DNA from: Desulfobacterales bacterium
Lineage (GTDB): Bacteria; Desulfobacterota; Desulfobacteria; Desulfobacterales; JAAELO01
Assembly: GCA_024226555.1 (NCBI GenBank)
Contig: JAAELO010000399.1
Coordinates: forward strand, 62,001-126,000
Length of the DNA stretch: 64,000 nt
Direction of reading: 5' to 3'
Under the pieces are notes generated by a model that was not told the DNA's origin, searched no databases, and worked only from the letters and a program-made list of their open reading frames with translations. The position numbers and the translations under genes are program-made. Shown one piece after another: positions 10,201-21,819 of this stretch (its first letter is position 1; every line of letters begins with the position of its first letter).

Positions 10201-10993
10201 AGATTTGACTCTTTTATTGAAATATCTTTCCGGAAGACTTCCCGTATCAGATTTTGAGATAGATTTTGCAAAAAAAGGAACACCACTTAATATGCTCGAT
10301 ACTTTTTTTGAGTGTATTGGAGACTCTATAAACTGTATGGCAAGGCCTATTGATGCGATAAAACATCAGGCTAAAACAGTAACTGTTGGTACCAGTAGAA
10401 TTAGTGACCGTTTAGAAGGTTCTTTATTTGAAGTACTTAATCAGCATAATGTTAATATCTCTCAGGTTGTAAACAAAAATGTAATTGTTATGAAGAACCT
10501 TCAGTCAATTATCTCATATATAAAAGGTACTGTTCTTTATAAAGTCACAGGAATAGACGTTTTAGGTGAGCCTGATGATAATACAAAGATAGAAATAATT
10601 GAAAAAACGGGTGAACTTAAAAATGTAGAATCAAGGGTTGAAAATGATAATACATTAAGGGGAACAAAGAAAATTATAGTACGTGAGGGAAATGTTTTTA
10701 TTGGAAAAGGTAAAAAAGATGATAGAATGACCCTCGTAATACCTATAATTTCAAAAAAATCAACAACATATAACGTTATTGAAAATCTTATTTCATTAAA
10801 TGTAGCCCTAAAAAAAGATGATGAAATTCCGCTGTTTAAAAAAGTGAAAGCTCTTGGTGGTAAGCATGAGAGACTAAGAAATATAGTTCAGGAAAGTAGC
10901 CTAAAATGGGATGATTCATTACTAAATAAGATACCTGTTGATGATCTTTTTGGATTATCAGCTGAAAAAGTTGTAGAAAATTATTTAGTTTAA
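7277..10993 (+). CDS. Very large GlmS-like protein (class II glutamine amidotransferase-like + SIS domains), about 1238 aa
   Basis: NCGLTGIVTFKK (GATase II start-like), RGRDSAGISV, HTRWASVGAITVPNCHPVDN, SLNGDIDNYLEL; SIS motifs FMGQGTAGIAAQVCADLMSYYL and IAISQSGTTTDT. ORF track start 7217 lies inside the PBP gene; ATG 7277 overlapping the PBP stop, with a GAGGGAAG-like RBS, is more likely. Confidence 0.88.
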   Translation: MFKKFEDKVIKRSVNFYKNVVKDTNISFFKRPVDVKGPSVIFFPVYENQLNCGLTGIVTFKKCEKNNKEFEIEKLKKLVTKAKESCINSINDNYDIYLNGKDHLDEFSLIVSNNKNDEVFNDLLLRNSSLDSLKLLFEDLKDFINSESDIFKDISGQLSRDSFDIIFERIETLKDIQWVLEVEIYNNIQKIQSLINKNSEISLRNTEVFKKINTVLNSIDRLEVRGRDSAGISVMFIFEADTYHRILMKLEDETLDSVLSERRDRIILENKTISIRDFKKDGENLVSFNITYKVAAEIGSLGDNIRYIRQKIKNDQIIQLIANESYRYNTVSAHTRWASVGAITVPNCHPVDNMTTLDKKNSGIIHVSLNGDIDNYLELKEEFENNYDIIPEELTTDTKIIPVLVEMYVKQGQSVENAFLMAVNDFEGSHAISMHTDLAPGKLFLAQRGSGQAIFIGISDNNYMAVSEVYGLVEETSKFIRVDGETVIEGKSGPVQGQIFILDQNSGGGLSGMEAMYYDGSKIELTEDLIKKTDIKTRDIDRQGFNHYFLKEISESPISVEKTIQNRWKANKDDTLKVVLDESHVPEYIISDIKSKKIKRIFFMGQGTAGIAAQVCADLMSYYLSDSSIFVSAIKSSELSGFHINEMQDSNSMSDTIVIAISQSGTTTDTNRAVDMVKEKGARTLAIVNRRDSDLSFKVDGVIYTSSGRDLEMSVASTKAFYSQIIAGSILGLYVSSITEKMCPQMVNDEIKELLKIPDVMRKILSMKDEIKASAMNIAVKKTYWAAVGSGPNKASADEIRIKLSELCYKTISTDYIEDKKHIDLSSEPLIIVCAAGTRRSVLGDIIKDTAIFNAHKATTVVITDEGEDGFDSYSENIFKVPYLSEHLAPISNTLVGHIWGYYAALAINEGSRFMYKKREQFNKTLNSYAHQGLNVYEVILEKKFREEIATFYKEFRKKRLNKEFPPIMGFNTASDLTLLLKYLSGRLPVSDFEIDFAKKGTPLNMLDTFFECIGDSINCMARPIDAIKHQAKTVTVGTSRISDRLEGSLFEVLNQHNVNISQVVNKNVIVMKNLQSIISYIKGTVLYKVTGIDVLGEPDDNTKIEIIEKTGELKNVESRVENDNTLRGTKKIIVREGNVFIGKGKKDDRMTLVIPIISKKSTTYNVIENLISLNVALKKDDEIPLFKKVKALGGKHERLRNIVQESSLKWDDSLLNKIPVDDLFGLSAEKVVENYLV

Positions 10994-11006
10994 GTCATGA
11001 ATAACA

Positions 11007-11037
11007 AAAAAGGGCTATAATAACTATAGCCCCTTTC
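11007..11037. terminator. Bidirectional intrinsic terminator between convergent genes
   Basis: AAAAAAGGGCTATAATAACTATAGCCCCTTT: GGGCTATA/TATAGCCC stem with A-tract and T-tract, between genes ending at 10993(+) and 11052(-). Confidence 0.8.
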
Positions 11038-11051
11038 AATTTAAAATATTT

Positions 11052-12692
11052 TTACTTGTTCGAGTTTTTGATAGAAGCTCTAATAAACTCTGTAAAAAGA
11101 GGATGTGGCTTCATTGGTTTTGATTTAAATTCAGGATGGAACTGACAACCTAAAAACCATGGATGGTCTTTTAGTTCAACAATTTCCACAAGGTCTCCCT
11201 TCGGTGATGTTCCACTAATAAAAAGTCCATTTTCAACAAGTGTATCTTTAAAGTCGTTATTAAACTCATAGCGATGTCTGTGTCTTTCTGAAATATCACT
11301 GCTGTTATAAGATTCTTTTGCAAAACTGTCATCTTCAAGAACACAGGGATAAGCACCTAATCTCATTGTTCCGCCATAGTCAGAATTTATATCTCTTGTT
11401 TCAATTCTCTTTTTATGTTCATCATACCATTCATGCATCAAATTTATTACCGGATATTCAGTTTTTTTATCAAATTCAAAACTGTTTGCACCTTTTAAAC
11501 CTGCAATATTTCGAGCAAATTCAATAACAGCAATATGCATACCCAGGCAGATACCAAAGTATGGTACTTTATTTTCCCGTGCATACTTTGCAGCATGAAT
11601 TTTACCCTCAATACCTCGTGATCCAAATCCACCAGGAACAAGAATACCATCAGCATCTTTTAGTTTTTCAGCACAATTTGATTCATCAATAGTTGTTGAG
11701 TCTATGTAAATAAGATTAACTTTGCAACTATGGGGAAAACCACCATGGGTTAGAGCTTCATTTAAGCTCTTGTAAGATTCTGTTAAATCAACATATTTTC
11801 CGACAATTCCAATATTTACTGATTTCTCAGGGTTTTTGAATTTATCAACAACATTTAACCATGTATCTAATCTTGGAGATCTTGTCCAGATATGAAGTAA
11901 TTTGGAAATTATTTCATCAAGTCCTTCCTGCTGGTAAACAAGAGGAACTTCATAAATACACTCAACATCTTTAGCTGTAATAACGGCTTCTGAGCTGACG
12001 TTACAAAATAGTCCAATCTTCTTTTTTAAATCCTGTGAAAGATACCGATCAGTCCTGCATAGTAAGATATCTGGCTGAATACCTATACTTCTAAGTTCTT
12101 TAACACTATGTTGAGTAGGCTTGGTTTTTAATTCACCTGCAGTCGGAATGTATGGAACTAATGTTAGATGAATGTAAACTACATTTTCACGTCCAAGGTC
12201 AGCTCTTAATTGACGGATCGCTTCTAAAAAAGGAAGGCTTTCAATATCGCCTATGGTTCCACCAATCTCAATAAGTGCTATATCAACAGTTCCAGCTAAA
12301 AGCATTATACTGTTTTTAATTTCGTCTGTAATATGAGGTATTACCTGAACAGTACCACCTAAATATTCACCTTTACGCTCTTTTGTTATAACAGAATTAT
12401 ATATTTTTCCTGTAGTAAAGTTATTATTTTTACCAAGGTTAGCATTTGTGAATCTTTCGTAGTGTCCTAAATCAAGATCAGTTTCAGATCCATCGTCGGT
12501 TACAAAAACCTCTCCATGCTGGAAAGGGTTCATTGTACCAGGGTCTACATTTATGTATGGGTCTAGCTTCTGGATAGTAACGCTTAAACCTCTACTTTCC
12601 ATTAAAGCTCCTATTGAAGCCGAAGCAAGTCCTTTTCCAAGAGATGAAACAACACCTCCAGTTACGAATATAAATTTCGTATTATGTCCCAT
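11052..12692 (-). CDS. pyrG: CTP synthase
   Basis: [31 protein letters not shown] and class I GATase GICLGMH...[14 protein letters not shown]. Confidence 0.98.
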   Translation of the reverse strand: MGHNTKFIFVTGGVVSSLGKGLASASIGALMESRGLSVTIQKLDPYINVDPGTMNPFQHGEVFVTDDGSETDLDLGHYERFTNANLGKNNNFTTGKIYNSVITKERKGEYLGGTVQVIPHITDEIKNSIMLLAGTVDIALIEIGGTIGDIESLPFLEAIRQLRADLGRENVVYIHLTLVPYIPTAGELKTKPTQHSVKELRSIGIQPDILLCRTDRYLSQDLKKKIGLFCNVSSEAVITAKDVECIYEVPLVYQQEGLDEIISKLLHIWTRSPRLDTWLNVVDKFKNPEKSVNIGIVGKYVDLTESYKSLNEALTHGGFPHSCKVNLIYIDSTTIDESNCAEKLKDADGILVPGGFGSRGIEGKIHAAKYARENKVPYFGICLGMHIAVIEFARNIAGLKGANSFEFDKKTEYPVINLMHEWYDEHKKRIETRDINSDYGGTMRLGAYPCVLEDDSFAKESYNSSDISERHRHRYEFNNDFKDTLVENGLFISGTSPKGDLVEIVELKDHPWFLGCQFHPEFKSKPMKPHPLFTEFIRASIKNSNK

Positions 12693-12781
12693 AACATTTC
12701 CCTTAAATATTTATTGTTTATAGTTCTAAATGAAAAAGATTATTAAAGATTACCTTTTATGACAAATTAAAAGGAATTAAA

Positions 12782-13576
12782 TTAAAATCGTTTATCAAAT
12801 TTATCAATCGCATTTTTTACATCATCATCTTTAATATCGATCTTTTCCTTAACATAAATTTGTTTTAGATATTCAATATCAAAGATGTTCTTTTTAAACT
12901 TTGGGTTTAAGGCTATTTTATCAACCCTAATAATTCTTGTTAAAATATCATTCTCATAAAAATCTATTCTTCTTGGATACCATGTTTTTCTCAGGCGTTT
13001 CCATTCATTATAGTGAATCTCTAACTTGTTAGATTCATTAACAATAATTAGCCTGCTTGGCATCAAACTTTCTTTATCAACCCATAACTGGGAAGCACTA
13101 AAATCATTATTAGCAGCTCCAATAATATATGATAGTCTGTTTTTAAACTGACCAAGGCTTGAAACGAGCATATCTATGCCAATTTTCTTAAGTCTTTTAA
13201 AAAGCTGCGAACTATCTCTAATTAGAAGAATGTCTTTATAATAATCTATTTTAGACTCCTCTTCAGAAATTATTAGAGAATCTAAAATTGTTAATGCAGA
13301 TCCTTTTGAATATATATGAATTCTTGTTTTTTCTTTTGATTTGGTAACAGATCTGAAACGATTTGCAATATTATATTTAAGATTCTGCTTAAAAACCATA
13401 AAACCATTGTCAAAAGTATCATCAAATATTTCAAGATTTTGATAGACCTCAATTCTGTCAGGTTTACCTAATTTCTCTGTAACAAGTTCAAGAAGAAAAG
13501 GTGAATCTGGCAAATATGCCAAAGAAGGACTAATAAACAAAAATAATGTTAGTATCGTAAGAAGATATTTCTTCAT
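12782..13576 (-). CDS. LolA-like outer-membrane lipoprotein carrier family protein
   Basis: Signal peptide MKKYLLTILTLFLFISPSLA; LolA-like features ANNDFSASQLWVDKESLMPSRLIIVN...IHYNEW. Confidence 0.6.
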   Translation of the reverse strand: MKKYLLTILTLFLFISPSLAYLPDSPFLLELVTEKLGKPDRIEVYQNLEIFDDTFDNGFMVFKQNLKYNIANRFRSVTKSKEKTRIHIYSKGSALTILDSLIISEEESKIDYYKDILLIRDSSQLFKRLKKIGIDMLVSSLGQFKNRLSYIIGAANNDFSASQLWVDKESLMPSRLIIVNESNKLEIHYNEWKRLRKTWYPRRIDFYENDILTRIIRVDKIALNPKFKKNIFDIEYLKQIYVKEKIDIKDDDVKNAIDKFDKRF

Positions 13577-13588
13577 AATTATTACTTT

Positions 13589-14887
<1,299 letters not shown>

Positions 14888-15065
14888 TCATAAGTTCATT
14901 TTAATTAACTCTTTTAAATACTCTATTTAAAAGGGTTGTGTCAAGATCAGGATTTTAAACAATAAAAATATTCTGATCCTTTAATTTCATTGCTTTAACG
15001 ATTTAATATTGATAAAAATTGAGTAGAAATATTTTAAAATATTAAATTAAAGATAAGGCATTTTA

Positions 15066-17636
15066 ATGCAAATAAAAAAATATATTGATAATATCTCGGA
15101 CAAATTCACAGGCGGAACACACAACAATTACTATTCAAATCTTTCAAATGAAAGTTTTATACAAAAAATACTATACAAATATTTTTTAAGAAAGATTAAA
15201 TTTAACTATGAAAAGATAAATAAACTTCAGGAGAGCATAAAAAATAATAAAGAGGATACAATCATTGTATATTCCACTAAATTTCGAAGAAACTTCGACT
15301 ATATTTTATACAATTCAAACTTCAAAAATAATGGATATCCAGAACCAACAATCGGACTAAATTTCTCAATTTATCTTTTTCACCCTTTAAAGCGGTTTTT
15401 TAGAATAACATTTTCTAAAATTGATTATTTTCTAAGAAATTTTTCAAAATCAAACCCTTTTCAAAATGGTTTTTACAAACAAGAAATGTTTGGTGGTAAA
15501 TCGATGATTTTGCCATTAATTGTAAAGAATTCATTTTATGATAGATTTGTTAAATCGAAAACAGACCCGGTTAAATTTCTTATAGATATACAAAAAATAA
15601 CAGATAAAACCATATATATAGTCCCACAATTAATTTTCTATTCAAAAACCCCATCCTCACAGGAAAGTGTAATATCTGATTTCCTGTTTGGAACAAGAGA
15701 GAATCCTGGAACTTTTAGACGTATTTTTACAATGCTAATAAATCCATCAAGTGTTTTTGTAGAGTCAGATGATCCAATTAACCTTAAAGAATATCTTGAA
15801 AAAGAAAGTATTAAAAATCTGAGTGATAAAAGAAAGGCAGAAATTTTAAGGAGTGAACTTGTTCAAAACTTAAATATTCACAGACAAAGTATTACTGGCC
15901 CGGTTATAAAATCAAGAGACGAACAAAGGGAAATAATCTTAACGAGTGAAAGATTAAGTAAATATTTTGATGAATACTCAATAGATAAAAAAATACCAAT
16001 CAATAAGGTTTATAAAAAAGCCAATAAGCACTTTGATGAGATTTCAACTAAATATAATTTTACTGTAGCAAAATTCCTGTTAATATTTGTTAATTTTCTA
16101 ATTAACAAAATATTTGATGGTGTTACTTATAATCTTGACGGGCTTTTGAAAATCAGAGAGATGTCCAAAAAAGGGCCCGTTATATTTATTCCCTGCCATA
16201 AAAGTCATATAGATTATCTTGTGCTGCCCTATGTTCTGATGGGAAATAATTTTCCAAATCCCCATGCACTTGCCGGGAAAAACCTATTCTTTTTTCCTGT
16301 GAATAAATTTTTAAAAGCTGTTGGGGCAATATCTATAAGAAGAACTTTTAAAAATTCTCCCTTATATTCGGCAATTTTTGCAGAGTATATTAATCAACTT
16401 CTATCGGAAGGATTTAATATAGAGAATTTTATTGAGGGAGGAAGAACGAGATCTGGAAAAATACTTGCTCCTAAATTAGGCTTTATTTCGATTGTGCTAA
16501 ATGCTTTTAAAAATAATGCATGCAAAGATATTAATTTTGCTCCGGTTTTCATAAGCTATGACAGAGTTGTAGAGGAGAAAGCATATCTAAAAGAGATAGA
16601 TGGAGGGACAAAAACAAAAGAAAGTCTTAGTGAATTTGTTAAAGCAGGAAAAGTTTTAAAGAAACGATTTGGTAAAATTTACCTTAAATTTGGTGATGGA
16701 ATATCTTTAAATGAATTTATTGAATCAAGTGGTTTATCTCCAGATAATGATTCAAATGTTGTTTGTGAAGAGCTTGGCAATAGAATTATAGATTCATTAA
16801 ACAAAAATTCTATCGTTACTCCACACTCTATAATTGCCAGTGCGCTGCTAAACAGTTCAAGAAAATGGGTCTCAAATGAGACTATTTTTGAAACTATTGA
16901 TATGTTCCTTAATTATCTTAAATTTCACAATGCAGAACTCGCTGCAACAATAAAGACAAATCACAAAGTAGTGTTTGAAGGTGTTCTTGATACGTTTGTT
17001 TCAAGGAAATTTATTGATATAAAAGATGAAAATGAATTTGATAGATCTTATAAAGTTTTAGAAAATAAAAGGGTTATTTTAGATTTTTACAGAAATAATA
17101 ACATAATATTCTTTATTCCGGCAGCCTACGTATCGGCATCAATTTTAAATCATGACAATGTAAATTTTAAAACTGAAGATCTCATTAATGAATACAACTA
17201 TCTTAAATCTCTTTTTTCCATTGAGTTTACTTTTATGAATATGGAAACAATAGATAAAGAAATTAGAAAGGTTATTAAATCTTTCATAGATGATGGATTA
17301 CTTGAGCCAGATATGAAAGAACCTGATAAATATCAGATAACAACAAAAGGTTATAAAACAATTAAATTCTATTCAGCATTTTTGAAGTGTTACTTTGAAT
17401 CATATTTTGTTGTTATTAAATATATATTAAAAAATACGGGAAAAGATGATTTTAGAAAAAAAGTTAAAAAAGCACACATCCTTTCTTTAAAGATGTATGA
17501 AAATAAAGAGATTGAGCTAAAGGAGAGTATCTCTAAAATTAATATCAAAAATGGTGTTATTTTTATGGATAGATTAAAAGAAGAGGAGATTAATATTCAC
17601 AAAATGAAGATAAAAAAATATTTAAGCTTGATCTGA
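15066..17636 (+). CDS. plsB: Glycerol-3-phosphate acyltransferase (PlsB family)
   Basis: CHKSHIDYLVLPYVL (HX4D), NFIEGGRTRSGKILAPKLGF. Confidence 0.92.
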   Translation: MQIKKYIDNISDKFTGGTHNNYYSNLSNESFIQKILYKYFLRKIKFNYEKINKLQESIKNNKEDTIIVYSTKFRRNFDYILYNSNFKNNGYPEPTIGLNFSIYLFHPLKRFFRITFSKIDYFLRNFSKSNPFQNGFYKQEMFGGKSMILPLIVKNSFYDRFVKSKTDPVKFLIDIQKITDKTIYIVPQLIFYSKTPSSQESVISDFLFGTRENPGTFRRIFTMLINPSSVFVESDDPINLKEYLEKESIKNLSDKRKAEILRSELVQNLNIHRQSITGPVIKSRDEQREIILTSERLSKYFDEYSIDKKIPINKVYKKANKHFDEISTKYNFTVAKFLLIFVNFLINKIFDGVTYNLDGLLKIREMSKKGPVIFIPCHKSHIDYLVLPYVLMGNNFPNPHALAGKNLFFFPVNKFLKAVGAISIRRTFKNSPLYSAIFAEYINQLLSEGFNIENFIEGGRTRSGKILAPKLGFISIVLNAFKNNACKDINFAPVFISYDRVVEEKAYLKEIDGGTKTKESLSEFVKAGKVLKKRFGKIYLKFGDGISLNEFIESSGLSPDNDSNVVCEELGNRIIDSLNKNSIVTPHSIIASALLNSSRKWVSNETIFETIDMFLNYLKFHNAELAATIKTNHKVVFEGVLDTFVSRKFIDIKDENEFDRSYKVLENKRVILDFYRNNNIIFFIPAAYVSASILNHDNVNFKTEDLINEYNYLKSLFSIEFTFMNMETIDKEIRKVIKSFIDDGLLEPDMKEPDKYQITTKGYKTIKFYSAFLKCYFESYFVVIKYILKNTGKDDFRKKVKKAHILSLKMYENKEIELKESISKINIKNGVIFMDRLKEEEINIHKMKIKKYLSLI

Positions 17637-17643
17637 TATTTTT

Positions 17644-17805
17644 AGGGAATCTCTAATAACTGCCTTTTGATCGAACTACAGCGTTGTTCGCAAAAAATAA
17701 CTGTTGTATGTTTATAAAATTAAAGTTTTTTATAAACGAATCGGCTCGTAACTTTTTTCTCACCCTTGTATTTCAAACAAAATTCTAGATATTAGAGGTT
17801 CCCTT
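17644..17805 (-). repeat. TIR element copy B (reverse orientation, short subtype)
   Basis: AGGGAATCTCTAATAACTGCCTTTTGATCGAACTAC...GTATTTCAAACAAAATTCTAGATATTAGAGGTTCCCTT; reverse complement aligns with copy C including the core TGAGAAAAAARTWAYGAGCCGATT. Overlaps the 3' end of the DnaJ-domain gene. Confidence 0.8.
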
Positions 17806-18510
17806 TAGTTTTTTAATATCTTCATAAGCTTCCTGAATTTTAAGAAAATTATTGAGAGAACCTTTGCTCTTGTCCGGATGATAAATTGATATTAGGGATC
17901 TGTATTGCTTAGTAATTTCTTTTAGATTATCATTTTCATCACAATCTAAAATGGCATATGGAGATTTGGAATTATGTCTAACTATGTTAAAAAGTTCTGT
18001 GAAAGAATTCTTAACATCAAGTTTTTTTGAAATAGAATACAAAAAACTTTCAACTTCAGAACTAATTTCATTATTTACAAAGGAAAATTCAAGAAGAGAT
18101 TTTATTGTAAATAATGATATATCTTCATACAGAACAAACTCATTACAGAATTCTTTATATAATCTAAAATCAGGATTTGTTTTAAGAGCCTGGTTAAAGT
18201 ATTTAACAAGAATATTTCTTCTTTTTATATCGAAATTAAGTTTTGTTTCTATGAATTTTTCAAGGTATCTGATCTTTCTTTTTGTTACTTTTTTATCCAA
18301 TACACATATATGGGCATACATTGTAAATAGGTTTGATAGAAATAAAGTTTGATCATTTTTTGATATAGTAAACTGATAGTTGTTATCGCTAATATCCAGA
18401 TCATTTTTATCAAAAAAACCGTGACCAATAGCTAAGCCGGCAATTGCTCCAGGTGGGCCACCAATTGCCATTCCTATTGTTCCTCCTAAAACTTTACCAA
18501 ACCAACCCAT
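17785..18510 (-). CDS. TerB-like/DnaJ-domain protein (DjlA-like)
   Basis: Gly-rich N-term GKVLGGTIGMAIGGPPGAIAGLAIGH and C-terminal J domain with HPDK (ITKQYRSLISIYHPDKSKG). Confidence 0.82.
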   Translation of the reverse strand: MGWFGKVLGGTIGMAIGGPPGAIAGLAIGHGFFDKNDLDISDNNYQFTISKNDQTLFLSNLFTMYAHICVLDKKVTKRKIRYLEKFIETKLNFDIKRRNILVKYFNQALKTNPDFRLYKEFCNEFVLYEDISLFTIKSLLEFSFVNNEISSEVESFLYSISKKLDVKNSFTELFNIVRHNSKSPYAILDCDENDNLKEITKQYRSLISIYHPDKSKGSLNNFLKIQEAYEDIKKLKGTSNI

Positions 18511-18598
18511 CTAAAATCCTTAAAGAAAGTTGCATTAATATAATTTAATAATATAAACTTAATTTAGTATAAATCGATCTTAAAAACAAAGGTAAAAT

Positions 18599-19042
18599 AT
18601 GAATATATATATAGTACAACATGGACTGAGCGAAAAGGATGGATCTGGTAAAAAAGTATTAACAATCGAGGGAATTGAAAAAGTAGAGCTTATAGCTGGA
18701 GTTGCTGCTGGTTATGGGGTTAAAATTGACAAAATAATACATAGTGGAAAAATTAGAGCTAAACAAACAGCAGAGTTAATCTCTAAAAAGTTCAATAATG
18801 TCAATATTGTTGAAGAAAATGATTTAAATCCTAATGATGATGTTGAACTTTTCAAAAGTAAAATAGAAGCGAATTTAATGATTGTTGGGCACCTGCCTTA
18901 CTTAAATCGTCTTGTGTCTTATCTGGTAACAGGTAATATTGATAAGAAAATTTTTGACCTGCAAAATGGTGGAATTTTATGTTTAAATAAAGATGAAGAT
19001 GGTTGGGTTATTAAATGGGGATTTATGCCAAATATATCATAA
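18599..19042 (+). CDS. sixA: Phosphohistidine phosphatase SixA-like
   Basis: Histidine phosphatase fold: MNIYIVQHG...IIHSGKIRAKQTAELI...MIVGHLPYLNRL. Confidence 0.88.
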   Translation: MNIYIVQHGLSEKDGSGKKVLTIEGIEKVELIAGVAAGYGVKIDKIIHSGKIRAKQTAELISKKFNNVNIVEENDLNPNDDVELFKSKIEANLMIVGHLPYLNRLVSYLVTGNIDKKIFDLQNGGILCLNKDEDGWVIKWGFMPNIS

Positions 19043-19211
19043 GGGAACCTCTAATGATTAGATTTTGATTGAAATACAAGGCTGAGAAAAAAATAATGAG
19101 CCGATTTTTACAACAGTTCTTTTTATTGAAGATACTCCGTTGTTTTGTTTTTATTTCTTTTAAAACAACTTAAGTAGTTCGGTCAAAAGGCAATTAGTAG
19201 GGATTCCCTTA
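19040..19211 (+). repeat. TIR element copy C (short subtype)
   Basis: AAGGGAACCTCTAATGATTAGATTTTGATTGAAATAC ... GTAGTTCGGTCAAAAGGCAATTAGTAGGGATTCCCTT; terminal inverted repeats match at 27 of 37 positions by eye. Left end overlaps the sixA stop codon. Confidence 0.85.
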
Positions 19212-19219
19212 AAAATGAG

Positions 19220-19987
19220 GTGTTATTGATGGATAATTATTCAAAATTAGACAACGATCTTATAACAAATTTTCTTTTTCACCCAAGAAAAGGAAATGTA
19301 CCGTCAAAGGGATTAGACCTAAGAATTCCTGTTGAAAGTTATGAAATCGGAGCAAAATTTTTCAACTCAGGAGAGAATAACCCCACTATTCTTTTTTTTC
19401 ATGGAAATGGTGAAATCGTTTCAGATTATAACGATATCGGAGAGTATTATTTAAATGAAAATATAAATTTTTTTGCAGTGGACTACAGAGGTTATGGAAC
19501 TTCCTCAGGAAATCCAAATGCATCGACAACAATCAAAGATTCAATATTAGTTTTTGATTATGTTAAAAAATATTTGAAAGAGAACAAAATTACTGGAAAA
19601 TTATATGTTATGGGCAGATCTCTTGGTAGTGCTTCTGCTATTGAGATTGCTGCTAAACATGAGAATGATTTAGATGGATTAATAATTGAAAGTGGGTTTG
19701 CTTATACTGTTCCTCTTTTAAAAGTTTTAGGTATAAGCGGTTTAGATATAATTGAGGAGGAAGGCTTTAACAATCTTAAAAAAATTGAATACTATAAAAA
19801 GAAGCTTCTTGTTATACATGCTGAAAATGATCATATAATACCATTTAGTGATGGAGAAGATCTTTACAGAGGTTGTGCTTCAGAAGATAAAGGGCTTATA
19901 AAAATTGAGAAAGCTGATCATAATACAATTTTTTATTACGGTATGGAAAAATATATGGATGCGGTTAATAAGTTCATAAAAAATTAG
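19220..19987 (+). CDS. Alpha/beta hydrolase
   Basis: FFHGNGEIVSDY, nucleophile elbow VMGRSLGSASA, C-terminal ADH..I. Confidence 0.85.
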   Translation: MLLMDNYSKLDNDLITNFLFHPRKGNVPSKGLDLRIPVESYEIGAKFFNSGENNPTILFFHGNGEIVSDYNDIGEYYLNENINFFAVDYRGYGTSSGNPNASTTIKDSILVFDYVKKYLKENKITGKLYVMGRSLGSASAIEIAAKHENDLDGLIIESGFAYTVPLLKVLGISGLDIIEEEGFNNLKKIEYYKKKLLVIHAENDHIIPFSDGEDLYRGCASEDKGLIKIEKADHNTIFYYGMEKYMDAVNKFIKN

Positions 19988-20018
19988 ATCATTTTTTGTG
20001 CTTTAAAATGATCTAATT
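19982..20018. terminator. Intrinsic terminator (bidirectional candidate)
   Basis: Perfect 14-bp stem AATTAGATCATTTT / AAAATGATCTAATT with 9-nt loop, between convergent genes ending at 19987(+) and 20062(-). Confidence 0.65.
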
Positions 20019-20061
20019 GATAATTAAATTTGTAACCTTTAGTTGTTTGAGTAATAAAAAA

Positions 20062-20742
20062 CTATAAATATTTAGTGGGATCTTCAATGTTTGCTTTGCG
20101 AAAACCCTCAACTCTTAAATAGCATGAATCACATTTTCCACATGAAAGGCCGGCTGTTGGGTTGTAGCAACTAATAGTTTTACCGTAGTCAACACCAAGT
20201 GATACGCCCTTTTTAATTATTTCCGATTTACTCATATCCTGAAGAGGTGTTTGAATTTTGAGGTTTGTTGTTCCTTCAACCCCTGTTTTTGTCGCTAAGT
20301 TAGCCATCATTTCAAATGATTTTATAAATTCTGGTCTACAATCAGGATATCCACTATAATCTACAGCATTTACACCAATAAAAATATCAGATGATTTTAA
20401 AACTTCAGCCCATGCCATTGCATAAGATAAAAATATTGTATTCCTTGCAGGAACATAGGTAACTGGTATTTCATCAGTTACAGAATCTGCATCAGGAACA
20501 TCAATATCATCTGTAAGTGCAGATCCACCAATTTTTCTCAAATTTATATCTATAACTAAATGTTTTTCAACATTAAAAAACTTTGCAATATCTCTTGCAG
20601 CATTAAGTTCATATTTATGTCTCTGTCCATAGTCAAAACTTAAGCTATAAACTTTAAATCCCATATCTTTTGCTATTGCTATAACGGTTGTGGAATCTAA
20701 ACCTCCACTTGATAAAACAATAGCATTTTTAGAAACTTCCAT
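20062..20742 (-). CDS. queC: 7-cyano-7-deazaguanine synthase
   Basis: [20 protein letters not shown]-loop, Zn site [11 protein letters not shown]; start set to the internal Met (MEVSKNAIV) overlapping the queE stop. Confidence 0.95.
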   Translation of the reverse strand: MEVSKNAIVLSSGGLDSTTVIAIAKDMGFKVYSLSFDYGQRHKYELNAARDIAKFFNVEKHLVIDINLRKIGGSALTDDIDVPDADSVTDEIPVTYVPARNTIFLSYAMAWAEVLKSSDIFIGVNAVDYSGYPDCRPEFIKSFEMMANLATKTGVEGTTNLKIQTPLQDMSKSEIIKKGVSLGVDYGKTISCYNPTAGLSCGKCDSCYLRVEGFRKANIEDPTKYL

Positions 20743-21386
20743 TAAACACCTCTTTCTACATCTGGCCATATAAATTTATGAATTTGAATTTGTAATCTAA
20801 CTTTTAAATTATCTTCCAGTATCCATTTTGCGAGATCAGGCAAGGATAGTGTTTCTTTTACAGAAGATATAATAATATTTTGATAAGGGATATCATTCAG
20901 TTTCTTTAGGATAATATCTTTTGCAAATTCATAATCTTTTCTTGAAGACAATACAAATTTAATCTGATCATCACCTTTAAAATATCTTATATTAGATATA
21001 TAAGTAGAATCTGAAACGTTACTATCCGGACATTTTATATCCATTATCTTGATACAACGGGAATCTAAATTTGCTAAATCGTAAGTTCCATTAGTTTCTA
21101 ACAACACTTTGTAATCAAGATCAGCAAGAGTTTTAATCAGGTTTTTTGTATGATCCTGATACAACGGCTCACCGCCGGTTAGTAAAACTAATTTGCATTC
21201 AAATTTTGAGATTTCGTCAATTATCTGATTTTCCTGATAAAAAGTTCCTTCATTGTAGGAATACTCAGTATCGCAATAGGAACAACGAAGATTACAACCT
21301 GTTAATCGTATAAATATACATGGTAGTCCTGAAAAAGTTGATTCACCCTGAATACTGTAGAAAATTTCATTAATCTTAATCTTCAT
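20742..21386 (-). CDS. queE: 7-carboxy-7-deazaguanine synthase (radical SAM)
   Basis: [38 protein letters not shown]. Confidence 0.95.
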   Translation of the reverse strand: MKIKINEIFYSIQGESTFSGLPCIFIRLTGCNLRCSYCDTEYSYNEGTFYQENQIIDEISKFECKLVLLTGGEPLYQDHTKNLIKTLADLDYKVLLETNGTYDLANLDSRCIKIMDIKCPDSNVSDSTYISNIRYFKGDDQIKFVLSSRKDYEFAKDIILKKLNDIPYQNIIISSVKETLSLPDLAKWILEDNLKVRLQIQIHKFIWPDVERGV

Positions 21387-21393
21387 TTCTATT

Positions 21394-21553
21394 GGAACCT
21401 TAATAATTAGTATTTTGATTGAAATTTAACGTTTATAAAAGCTTTTAGTTTTATAAAATCTCTGCTTGGGTAAAAAATAGCCTACGTTTTAAAAGTTATT
21501 GTTTTTCTCATAACGAATTAGTTCGGTCAAATGGCAATTATTTAGGTTCCCTT
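21394..21553 (+). repeat. TIR element copy D (long-subtype core)
   Basis: GGAACCTTAATAATTAGTATTTTGATTGAAAT...TTAGTTCGGTCAAATGGCAATTATTTAGGTTCCCTT; right end carries the stop codon and last residues (KGT) of the 21542-21805(-) ORF. Confidence 0.78.
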
Positions 21554-21805
21554 ATGAGTTTCATCTTTCAGGAATTTATTATGATATTCATTTTCAGAAA
21601 TATGCTTCCTTAACTTAATATTAACAAAATCATATATTTCAGTAAGTTCTTCATCTGAAACTCTTTTAAGTAACATCTTTCCAAAATTATCATCAGATAA
21701 CATCTGGAGATACAGAAGAACGGTTTCTTCATCGGATTTTCTATCCATCCCAAATGCACCAAGACCATCATAATTATTTACAAAATCGTGTTTAAATTTA
21801 CTCAT
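21542..21805 (-). CDS. Small conserved-looking hypothetical protein (87 aa)
   Basis: Intact ORF lying 14 bp downstream of the SUMF1-like gene on the same strand. Confidence 0.55.
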   Translation of the reverse strand: MSKFKHDFVNNYDGLGAFGMDRKSDEETVLLYLQMLSDDNFGKMLLKRVSDEELTEIYDFVNIKLRKHISENEYHNKFLKDETHKGT

Positions 21806-21819
21806 TTTTGTATCATATC

